A stretch of 7,555 nucleotides of DNA, taken from NCBI GenBank assembly GCA_002452735.1, contig DKFD01000003.1:1-7555 (forward strand), given 5' to 3'. Made by a program: the position numbers and the translations under genes. Each line of letters starts with the position of its first letter. Position 1 is the first letter of the stretch. A model generated the notes under the pieces. It was not told the origin of the DNA. It did not search any database and worked only from the letters and a program-made list of their open reading frames with translations. The DNA is from Patescibacteria group bacterium UBA6805. Lineage in GTDB: Bacteria > Patescibacteriota > Minisyncoccia > Minisyncoccales > Minisyncoccaceae. Shown here piece by piece: positions 1-5,936 of this stretch.

Positions 1-83
1 ATGGAAACGATAATGAAGGCGGAAAGGATTCCGACTATGACGATGACAACCAGTATTTCGATGAGGGTGAAGGATTTATTCAT
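1..83 (-). CDS. LamG-pilin C, N-terminal fragment (cut by left edge)
   Basis: Only the first 27 codons and part of the next lie in the window. They read MNKSFTLIEILVV and onward through a hydrophobic stretch: a type IV prepilin leader and the start of the N-terminal helix, with Phe at +1 and Glu at +5 of the predicted mature protein and Ser, not the usual Gly, at -1. The DNA is identical to the start of pilin A (893-975) except for one synonymous change at position 48 (GTT for GTG, Val). The ATG at 83-81 overlaps the stop of pilin A by 8 nt (ATGAATAA), which suggests coupled translation or re-initiation; no Shine-Dalgarno sequence is visible upstream. By analogy with A and B the missing part probably encodes a LamG domain, but that is inference. 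It may even be the 5' end of the same gene as the fragment at the right edge, because the last 35 nt of the window equal the first 35. Confidence 0.8.
   Translation of the reverse strand, partial: MNKSFTLIEILVVIVIVGILSAFIIVS
1..83 (-). repeat. Pilin 5' cassette, copy C
   Basis: 83 nt that match 893-975 at 82 positions; the only difference (position 48 against 940) is synonymous. Similarity stops exactly at the start codon: the bases upstream of the ATG are unrelated. The left edge cuts the copy, so its full extent is unknown. Its first 35 nt are identical to 7521-7555. Confidence 0.9.
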
Positions 84-975
84 TGTTGGCTGAATTAAGT
101 TTTAACTCTGCAATTCTTTGATTGAACTCATTTAATGCGATTCCGTCATTTTTGAATAATTTATTAAGACCCGCATAATAGTTTTGCTGAACTTGGGTGG
201 TCGACATGGCTGCTTTGTATATTCTTGCTTCATCAATAAGGCCGTTATACCAAGCGGACGATCCTTGCCAATCACCATATCCAATTACCCAATTATAAGT
301 GACGGCGACCACCGGACCCCAGGTAAGACTTAAATCCGCTTCTTTCTTGCCGTTAACATAAAGCCTCTGAAAAGAAAATGACTGATACGTTCCGACAATA
401 TGATACCACTTGTTTGTTGATGAAACCAAATAAGAATATTGATAAGAACCGGTATTGTCAGATTTTCTTACGTGCCATGTTAACGCTGGCGTCCCCATAT
501 CGTGCATGGCCACATAATACTTGTTGGTTCCGGTTGTTCTTATTGGAGAGCCCTTGTTTAAAATGCTGTTTGGTTTAATCCATATTTCCACAGTAATATC
601 ATCCGTCTTTAAATTATCCGCATCCGTAATATGTACGTCGTCGTTCGTTCCGTCAAAAGAAAGACACCCTCCGGAAACACATTGATTCCCTGTTCTCCAG
701 CCGGAATTAGGTTCAGTAAAAACAAAATCAGTCAACGTGCCGTTGTTTGTTGACCAAGAATCTTTTGCTGTCGTATCGGTTCCCGTTTCGTTCAATTTCC
801 ACTCCGCTACCAAATCCATCAACAACGAATTCCTCAAAGAATTGCCAAACGCCTGGCCCTTGGCAATAGTGGCTTTATCCGAAACCCCGGCCATGGAAAC
901 GATAATGAAGGCGGAAAGGATTCCGACTATGACGATGACCACCAGTATTTCGATGAGGGTGAAGGATTTATTCAT
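76..975 (-). CDS. Type IV pilin-like protein with LamG-type lectin-fold domain (pilin A)
   Basis: A 299-residue secreted surface protein. Residues 1-28 are a class III prepilin leader and hydrophobic helix: KSFTLIE, with Glu at mature position 5, then a Val/Ile-rich segment. A PilD-type peptidase would cut after Ser4, an unusual -1 residue. Residues about 29-60 form the rest of the pilin helix. Residues about 95-270 look like a Laminin_G_3/concanavalin A-like domain: CLSFDGTND at 104-112, VEIWIKP at 129-135, KWYHIVGTY at 189-197, RLYVNGK at 204-210 and GLIDEARIY at 245-253. Cys99 and Cys104 could form a small disulfide loop. Such domains often bind glycans, but no ligand can be read here. The ATG at 975 is chosen over a TTG at 981 because it has GAGG seven nt upstream and its protein start matches pilin C exactly. 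It starts 2 nt after the glutaredoxin stop. It may be a minor pilin or pseudopilin displayed on a type IV pilus or secretion apparatus. Confidence 0.87.
   Translation of the reverse strand: MNKSFTLIEILVVIVIVGILSAFIIVSMAGVSDKATIAKGQAFGNSLRNSLLMDLVAEWKLNETGTDTTAKDSWSTNNGTLTDFVFTEPNSGWRTGNQCVSGGCLSFDGTNDDVHITDADNLKTDDITVEIWIKPNSILNKGSPIRTTGTNKYYVAMHDMGTPALTWHVRKSDNTGSYQYSYLVSSTNKWYHIVGTYQSFSFQRLYVNGKKEADLSLTWGPVVAVTYNWVIGYGDWQGSSAWYNGLIDEARIYKAAMSTTQVQQNYYAGLNKLFKNDGIALNEFNQRIAELKLNSANNE
860..975 (-). repeat. Pilin 5' cassette, copy A
   Basis: The complete copy of the repeated cassette, encoding the prepilin leader, hydrophobic helix and first stalk residues (ending near AKGQA). Positions 893-975 match copy C at 82 of 83 positions, and 860-927 match 7488-7555 at all 68 positions. 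Beyond 860, toward the LamG domain, similarity to B fades within a few codons at DNA level although the protein stays similar. Confidence 0.9.
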
Positions 976-977
976 AA

Positions 978-1217
978 TCAATCCTCAATTCCCAAGAGTT
1001 CGCAAATTTTCTTCCTGTCGAAACCGACGACAAACTGGCCGTCTATGTCCAAAACCGGCACCGTGGTCTGCTTTGTCTTTTCCACTATTTCTTTCTGGGC
1101 TTCTTCGTCCTGGGAAACATCAATACTCACAACCTCCACTCCATTCTCTTCCAAAAACCTTTTGAGGGTGAGGCAATAAGGGCAAATCGGCGTTGAAAAC
1201 AATCTTACTTTTTTCAT
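978..1217 (-). CDS. Glutaredoxin-like protein, YruB type
   Basis: A 79-residue cytoplasmic thiol-disulfide oxidoreductase that is a single compact thioredoxin fold. The active site is CPYC (Cys12, Cys15) after the first beta strand. The cis-proline that faces it in this fold is Pro54 in TVPVLDIDG. The ending VGFDRKKICELLG matches the glutaredoxin-like YruB/NrdH-type group, in which GFD follows the last strand. The length is normal for this group. It lies 15 nt after enolase and 2 nt before pilin A; its final Glu-Asp codons contain the ribosome binding site of pilin A. The thioredoxin-reductase-like gene lies one gene upstream in the same unit, and related reductases in thermophilic bacteria can reduce small glutaredoxin-like proteins, so a partnership is plausible but inferred. 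It ends in TGA, so TGA is a stop in this organism. I see no good Shine-Dalgarno in the AT-rich leader. Confidence 0.9.
   Translation of the reverse strand: MKKVRLFSTPICPYCLTLKRFLEENGVEVVSIDVSQDEEAQKEIVEKTKQTTVPVLDIDGQFVVGFDRKKICELLGIED
983..986 (-). promoter_or_regulatory. Shine-Dalgarno site of pilin A
   Basis: GAGG on the minus strand, seven nt before the ATG at 975 and inside the last codons of the glutaredoxin gene. It decides the start of pilin A. It is the clearest ribosome binding site in the window; the other starts have only A-rich or weak upstream sequence. Confidence 0.6.
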
Positions 1218-1232
1218 GTTATAAATATTTAA

Positions 1233-2486
1233 TTAATCTAATATGTATTTTAACATCTCCTCTATTTTTAGCAAGCGATTGTACTTGGCCGTTCTTTCTC
1301 CCCTGGCCGGGGCTCCGGACTTGATGAAGTCGGCGCTGATTCCCACTGCCAAGTCGGCAATGAAATCGTCGTTGGTTTCTCCCGAACGATGGGAAACAAT
1401 GGTTTTCCACTCGTATTCCTTGGCCAAATTGACCGATTCCAAAAGCTCAGAAACGGTTCCTACCTGATTGGGCTTCAAAAGAACCGCGTTGCATGCCTCC
1501 TCCTCCTTCGCCCGCCTGATATATTTCTCGTTGCTTACCAAAAGGTCGTCTCCGATTATCATGACCTTCCTGCCCAGATTCTCGGTTATTTCTTTGAATC
1601 CCTGCCAATCCTTTTCTTCCAAGGGGTCCTCCAGTCCGATAATCGGGTATTTGGAAACCAAATCGGCGTAATAATCAAGAAATTCGTATTTGGTAAATCC
1701 GCCCGTACTCAAGGCATAATACCCTTCCTTGAAAAATTGGGTGGCGGCTATATCAAGAATGATTTTTATTCCCCCTCTGAAGCCGGCGCCTTCTATCGCC
1801 TTGGATATAATCCCCAAAGCGACTTCGGGAACGTCAATGGGAGGAGCAAAACCTCCTTCATCTCCAAGGTTTATCGCCGCTCCCGAATAATTCTTTTTCA
1901 ATTTTCCTTTAAGAACGCCGTATGTTTCCATGGCCATTCTTAATTCTTCTTTAAAGCTTCCGGCAAAAGGAACTATCATGAATTCCTGGAAATCAAGGTT
2001 ATTCCCCGCGTGCTGCCCGCCGTTAATTACATTAAAACAGGCCTTGGGCATTTTGTATTTTCTCTTATGCCTCCCCGACTGGAGAAAAGAAACATACTCG
2101 TAAAGCTCCAGGCCCTTGGCTCTGGCTCCGGCGCGGCATATTGCCATGGAAACCCCCAGGATGCTGTTGGCTCCCAGATTTTCTTTATTCGGTGTGCCGT
2201 CTAGAGCAATCATCAAATCGTCCAGCTCTTTTTGATTTTCGGGGTTTAAGCCCTTTAGCCGGGCCGAGATTATCCTGTTGACGATGTCCACTGCTTTGGA
2301 AACACCCAGCCCTTCGTATTTTATTCCTCCGTCCCTCAGCTCCCTCGCCTCTCTTTCTCCTTTTGAAGCTCCGGCCGGAACGCTGTCAATAAAAACTCCG
2401 TCTTCGGTCGAGCATTCGACTTCAATGGTGGGATTTCCCCTTGAATCGACTATTTCTCTGGCTTTAATTGATTGAATCAAGCTCAT
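1233..2486 (-). CDS. eno: Enolase (phosphopyruvate hydratase)
   Basis: A 417-residue cytoplasmic enzyme that interconverts 2-phosphoglycerate and phosphoenolpyruvate in glycolysis. The N-terminal domain opens with KAREIVDSRGNPTIEVE (8-24) and carries the mobile loop PAGASKGEREA (38-48, Ser41). Catalytic and metal residues are in place: His159 in NGGQHAGN, Glu168, Glu210 in GDEGGFAP (general acid/base), Asp245, Glu286 in LEDPL and Asp313 in GDDLLVSN as Mg ligands, Lys338 in LLKPNQVGT (base), His366-Arg367-Ser368 in SHRSGET, and Lys389. Small departures from the usual pattern are LDIAATQF for LDxAASEF and KSGAPARGER near 389-398 for the commoner GxxSRSER; none removes a known catalytic residue. 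The start is the family-typical MSLIQSIKAREI, and it overlaps the end of the reductase gene by 23 nt. The length is slightly short of the 425-435 residues usual in bacteria. Confidence 0.97.
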   Translation of the reverse strand: MSLIQSIKAREIVDSRGNPTIEVECSTEDGVFIDSVPAGASKGEREARELRDGGIKYEGLGVSKAVDIVNRIISARLKGLNPENQKELDDLMIALDGTPNKENLGANSILGVSMAICRAGARAKGLELYEYVSFLQSGRHKRKYKMPKACFNVINGGQHAGNNLDFQEFMIVPFAGSFKEELRMAMETYGVLKGKLKKNYSGAAINLGDEGGFAPPIDVPEVALGIISKAIEGAGFRGGIKIILDIAATQFFKEGYYALSTGGFTKYEFLDYYADLVSKYPIIGLEDPLEEKDWQGFKEITENLGRKVMIIGDDLLVSNEKYIRRAKEEEACNAVLLKPNQVGTVSELLESVNLAKEYEWKTIVSHRSGETNDDFIADLAVGISADFIKSGAPARGERTAKYNRLLKIEEMLKYILD

Positions 2487-3378
2487 AGTTCTTTACCAAA
2501 TAATTGTAGGCGAACAAAGCGGCCTGGGCTCCCTCACCGCAGGCAATGACAATCTGCTTCATTCTCCCGTTATTAATGTCCCCGGCCGCGAAAAGGCCCT
2601 TGGTTCTGGTTTCATGGGTTTCCATGTCTGTTATTATTTCCCCCTTCTCGTTCACGTCAACCAGATTTTTGGCGAAAGAAGCATCGGGCGCATGGCCGAT
2701 TTGAACAAAAACTCCCTGAACCGCAATGCTCTCGTTATTGTATAAAACTTCTTCTACAAAATCTTTTCCTTTGATTTCTTTTACCTCTACTCCAAGAATC
2801 ACCTTTATCCCTTCTTTCTTTGCTCTTTCCTGGATTTCTTGGCTGGCGAGAGCCTTTTCTCCTCTTTCCAGAACCGTTACCTCGGAAGCGTATTTTTTCA
2901 GGAACAAAGCGGTTTCAAATCCCGCTTCTCCTCCTCCGATAACCGCCACTTTCTTTTTTGAAAAAAGCGGTCCGTCGCAGGTCGGACAATAGCTCAGTCC
3001 TTTTCCCAGAAACTCTTTTTCTCCCTCAATGTTAAGACGCCTCGGTTCAGCCCCGATGGCGACAATGACCGCCCTGGACTGAAAAACCTCTCCTTTCTCG
3101 GTTACAATCTCAAAAAACTCTTTCTTGAACAAACCGACAACCTTTTCGCTTTTAATTTCAATGTCCTTGCTTCTTAAATGCTTTTCGAACCTGTCAATCA
3201 ACTCAATGCTGGAAATTTTTTCAAAACCCGGGTAATTCTCTATTTCCACGGATTTATGAACCATTTGACCGCCGAATGATTTGGTTAAAAGCAGGGTCTT
3301 TATTCTCTGCCTGGATGAATAAATACCGGCTGTAACGCCAGCCGGACCTCCGCCAATAATGATTAAATCGTAAGCCAT
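2464..3378 (-). CDS. trxB: Thioredoxin-reductase-like FAD flavoprotein, probably NADH-dependent
   Basis: A 304-residue cytoplasmic flavoenzyme of the low-molecular-weight thioredoxin reductase family, which passes electrons from a nicotinamide through FAD and a cysteine pair to a small dithiol protein. The FAD fold is at the N terminus (GGGPAG 9-14). The redox pair is CPTC (Cys131, Cys134) in YCPTCDGPLF. The nicotinamide fold is about 142-245 (GGGEAG 148-153). The C-terminal FAD motif is GLFAAGDINNGRMKQ (261-275). The usual NADPH signature of GGGxxA plus HRRxxxR is missing: the second site reads ERGEKAL (171-177) after the strand TVL. Glu there, plus GxGxxG, points to NADH instead; this is inference from motifs. 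The likely electron acceptor is the glutaredoxin one gene downstream or a thioredoxin elsewhere. It begins one nt after the GalU-type gene ends, and its own end overlaps eno by 23 nt. Confidence 0.92.
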   Translation of the reverse strand: MAYDLIIIGGGPAGVTAGIYSSRQRIKTLLLTKSFGGQMVHKSVEIENYPGFEKISSIELIDRFEKHLRSKDIEIKSEKVVGLFKKEFFEIVTEKGEVFQSRAVIVAIGAEPRRLNIEGEKEFLGKGLSYCPTCDGPLFSKKKVAVIGGGEAGFETALFLKKYASEVTVLERGEKALASQEIQERAKKEGIKVILGVEVKEIKGKDFVEEVLYNNESIAVQGVFVQIGHAPDASFAKNLVDVNEKGEIITDMETHETRTKGLFAAGDINNGRMKQIVIACGEGAQAALFAYNYLVKNYELDSIN

Positions 3379-3379
3379 T

Positions 3380-4267
3380 TTATTGAATATTTATTTCTTT
3401 AATATATTTTTTGATTTCTTCTCCGAACACGGGATCGTCCAGAAGCAAGTTTACAAACGATTTAAGCCACAACAGCTTATTGCCGCACTCCAGCCATTCT
3501 CCTTTTAGCTCGTAGCCGTAAATCGCCTTCCCTTCTTCGGCCATTTTTCCCAAGACGGGAACGATGGAAAGGTCTTTGTCGAGCGAGGATTTGTTCGCCT
3601 CCAAATAATCAAAAACATCCGGTGTCAAAATCATTCTTCCCACCACCGCCAAATTGGAAGGAACTGCTCCGCTTTTCGGCTTCTCCACTATTTTTTTTAT
3701 TTTATAAAAACTGTTGGCTATTTTTTCCACCTGAGCCACGCCGTAGCTGGAAAGCTTGTCGTCGGGCATTGTTTTCAAAGCCAGAACCGGCCTGCCGCCG
3801 CAGGTCTTAAAGACCTCTATCAGCTGCTGAAAACCCGGCTGTTCCGATTTTATGACGTCGTCGCAGAAAAATACTCCGCAAGGATCGTTTTTGACAAAAC
3901 TTCTGGACTGGAAAATCGCATGAGCATTTCCCTGAGGATTTTTCTGAATTCCAATTGAAAAATCGATGTTTTTGAAATAAGCCTCAACTTCTTTCAGGTT
4001 GTTCAGCTCCGTTTTCTTGTTGTTTTGTTCCAGAAACTTTTCCAATTTGACGTCCTTGGCAAAATAATTCAAGAAATCATTTTGCTGGGGCCTGGCCACA
4101 AACTCAATTTTCTTGATGCCCGATACCAGCGCTTCCTCAACCGCATAATGAATCATGGGCTTGTCAACCAAAGGAATCAATTCTTTGGAAACGGCTTTGG
4201 AAAACGGCAGAAACCTGGTACCCAGGCCGGCAATCGGAAATATGGCCTTTCTGATTTCTTTTAACAT
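3380..4267 (-). CDS. galU: UTP-glucose-1-phosphate uridylyltransferase-like nucleotidyltransferase (GalU family)
   Basis: A 295-residue enzyme of the GalU/RmlA-type fold, which joins a nucleoside triphosphate to a sugar 1-phosphate, normally making UDP-glucose for surface polysaccharide. The N-terminal nucleotide loop is AGLGTRFLPFSKAVSKELIP (13-32) followed by VDKPMIHYAVEEA (34-46), very close to GalU. Also visible are an acidic pair Asp136-Asp137 in FFCDDVI, SSYGVAQVE (173-181), VEKPKSG (194-200), SNLAVVGR (204-211) and ECGNK (260-264). Length is normal. Two motifs depart from the family pattern: the usual GLGHA is GNAHA at 113-117, and the usual GEIQLTDA region reads DKDLSIVPVL at 230-239. 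UDP-glucose synthesis is the best guess, but substrate preference is less certain than the fold. It starts 2 nt after the ftsZ stop and ends 1 nt before the reductase gene, so the three are almost certainly co-transcribed. Confidence 0.87.
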   Translation of the reverse strand: MLKEIRKAIFPIAGLGTRFLPFSKAVSKELIPLVDKPMIHYAVEEALVSGIKKIEFVARPQQNDFLNYFAKDVKLEKFLEQNNKKTELNNLKEVEAYFKNIDFSIGIQKNPQGNAHAIFQSRSFVKNDPCGVFFCDDVIKSEQPGFQQLIEVFKTCGGRPVLALKTMPDDKLSSYGVAQVEKIANSFYKIKKIVEKPKSGAVPSNLAVVGRMILTPDVFDYLEANKSSLDKDLSIVPVLGKMAEEGKAIYGYELKGEWLECGNKLLWLKSFVNLLLDDPVFGEEIKKYIKEINIQ

Positions 4268-4269
4268 AT

Positions 4270-5505
4270 TTATTTATTATTTTTCTTCTTTTCTTTTCTT
4301 AAAAACGCGGGTATTTCGAATATCTTTTCATCTTCTTCCTCTTTTTCAATTTCTTTCTTCTCCGCCTCTTTTATCTCCAGGGCCGTCCTTCTGACTTTCT
4401 CCACCTCCTTCTCCGTCTCCTGTTTTTTAATTTCCAATTTTGCCTCTTTTTTCTTTTTTCTTTTGGATTCTTTCTTCTCGGAACTGCCAGTGGACAAAAT
4501 CGTCACCTTAATCTCGTTATTCATCTTGGGATTATTAATTAGGCCGAAAATAATGCGGGCGCCGGGAGACATCTCGTTGATTTTCCTGCTGATTAAAGAA
4601 AGGGACTGCAGGGACAGGTCTTTCGATCCTTCGATATTGAACATGATATTGTCCGCATCTTCAAAATCATAATCCAAAATCGGGTTCTTGATGAGCTTCT
4701 TCAAAAGCTCTTCAAGGTTCTGCCCGCTCCTGACTTTAGCCACGTTAAGGTAGGCCAGATTCTTTTTCCCCTCCAGAATCGTCCTTATGTCCGCCCAGTC
4801 AATATTTATCACTCCCGGAGAATAAATCGTCCTCAATAACCCCTCAAGAGAGCCAGCCAGATGATTATTCAAAAGGTTCAAAGAATCGGTGAAAGAGACT
4901 TCTTCCTTGGTCAAGCCGAATATTTTCTCGTTGGGAAGAATCATATAGGCGTTAAGGTGGCCCTTCATTTCCTCTATGGCGCTCCAGGCCACGTCCATTT
5001 TCTTTTTTCCCTCAAAAGAAAAAGGCAGGGTGAATATACCTAAAGTCATCAAATTCATTTGAGAAGCGGTTTTCGAGAAAATGGGAGAAGCGCCGGTCCC
5101 GGTCCCCCCTCCCAGAGAAGAAACAATGATATACAAATCCTTGCTGTCGGAAAACAAATTCTTGATTTTTTCCACATCATCCTTGGCCGCTTTCTCGCCG
5201 ACGGAAACGTCCCTTCCCGCCCCCAGACCCAAAGTCAACTTCTGCCCCAAGGGAAACTTCTTTACTTTTTTGTTCAGCGCTCCAAGAGCCTGATTATCTG
5301 TATTGACGGCGACAAAATCAACCTTGCTGGAAGAAAAATCTTTCAGTTTTTTTGAGAGCTCGGAAATAATGTTTCCCCCACCGCCTCCCACGCCGATTAC
5401 CCTGATTCTCACTTTTTTAATTGACGCGTCTTCTTTTTCTTTCGTCCGACAAGATATTTTCGGCTTTTTCTCTTTGGCGATACTCTTCTTTGTTTTTTTC
5501 TTCAT
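4270..5505 (-). CDS. ftsZ: Cell division protein FtsZ
   Basis: A 411-residue tubulin-like GTPase that forms the division ring. A Lys-rich extension (1-31) precedes the GTPase domain, which begins VRIRVIGVGGGGGN (32-45). Further motifs are NTDNQAL (68-74), GLGAGRDVSVGEKAA (93-107), the tubulin signature GGGTGTG (132-138), PFSFEGKKKM (161-170) and PNEKI (191-195). The T7 synergy loop GVINIDWAD (231-239) keeps the two catalytic acids Asp236 and Asp239. A Lys/Glu-rich linker (about 340-393) looks like a long charged helix, and the tail FEIPAFLRK (396-404) matches the conserved C-terminal peptide that binds FtsA, SepF or similar membrane anchors. The first ATG at 5505 lies 9 nt after the HIT stop. 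A GTG at 5412 (residue 32) would give a canonical N terminus, but I see no ribosome site there, so the longer form is preferred. GTPase and polymer functions look intact. Confidence 0.95.
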   Translation of the reverse strand: MKKKTKKSIAKEKKPKISCRTKEKEDASIKKVRIRVIGVGGGGGNIISELSKKLKDFSSSKVDFVAVNTDNQALGALNKKVKKFPLGQKLTLGLGAGRDVSVGEKAAKDDVEKIKNLFSDSKDLYIIVSSLGGGTGTGASPIFSKTASQMNLMTLGIFTLPFSFEGKKKMDVAWSAIEEMKGHLNAYMILPNEKIFGLTKEEVSFTDSLNLLNNHLAGSLEGLLRTIYSPGVINIDWADIRTILEGKKNLAYLNVAKVRSGQNLEELLKKLIKNPILDYDFEDADNIMFNIEGSKDLSLQSLSLISRKINEMSPGARIIFGLINNPKMNNEIKVTILSTGSSEKKESKRKKKKEAKLEIKKQETEKEVEKVRRTALEIKEAEKKEIEKEEEDEKIFEIPAFLRKEKKKNNK

Positions 5506-5514
5506 AATATTGTT

Positions 5515-5934
5515 TCAATTAATGGTCAGCTTGCTCCTTGTTTCCTCAAATTCCTCTTTTCCAAAATTTTTAGTAATTTTTCCCATCCATTTGAAGAAAT
5601 CCACGCTGTCGCCGGCCGTCCTGGGCAGAACATGAAGATGAAAATGAAAAACGGTCTGGCCGGCAATACTTCCATTGGCCTGATAAAGATTGACGCCTTC
5701 CACACCCAGCGCCTCTTTCATTTTTAATGAAATTTTCTTGGCGACGACAATAATTCTTTCCAGATATTCTTCATCTGCTTCAAAAATGCTCTCAAAATGC
5801 TTCTTGGGAATAACCAGAACGTGCCCGGAAACAACAGGATTGATATCCAAAAAAGCCAGCACCAAGTCGTCTTCGTATATTTTATAGCAGGGAATTTCCC
5901 TGTTCGCTATTTTGCAAAAAATGCAGTTTTCCAT
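5515..5934 (-). CDS. HIT-family nucleotide hydrolase (Hint-like)
   Basis: A 139-residue cytoplasmic protein of the histidine triad family. Members hydrolyse or transfer nucleoside monophosphates from dinucleotides or aminoacyl-adenylates. The opening CIFCKIANREIPCYKIYEDD (4-23) is the classic zinc-binding Hint start, with Cys4 and Cys7; His46 and His97 may complete the site. The triad is HFHLHVLPR (97-105), in which the middle His99 is the expected nucleophile. Length is normal. The frame is open for ten more codons to an ATG at 5964, but that form would overlap the upstream gene by 28 nt and add residues foreign to the family. The ATG at 5934, 2 nt after the stop of the membrane-protein gene, is therefore preferred. 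It ends in TGA, 9 nt before ftsZ. Its physiological substrate cannot be read from the sequence; placement before ftsZ may be only operon packing. Confidence 0.93.
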   Translation of the reverse strand: MENCIFCKIANREIPCYKIYEDDLVLAFLDINPVVSGHVLVIPKKHFESIFEADEEYLERIIVVAKKISLKMKEALGVEGVNLYQANGSIAGQTVFHFHLHVLPRTAGDSVDFFKWMGKITKNFGKEEFEETRSKLTIN

Positions 5935-5936
5935 AA

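Noticed and set aside
860..975. Insertion sequence or CRISPR-like repeat as the cause of the repeated blocks
   Set aside because: The copies are in-frame coding sequence for the same pilin leader, with no transposase, inverted ends, or regular short spacing.
737..1165. Plus-strand open frame of 142 codons across the pilin A/glutaredoxin junction
   Set aside because: It is antisense to two convincing genes, including the repeated pilin cassette, and has no domain features.
1389..1943. Plus-strand open frame of 184 codons
   Set aside because: It lies wholly antisense to enolase, whose protein is fully conserved on the minus strand; the translation resembles no family.
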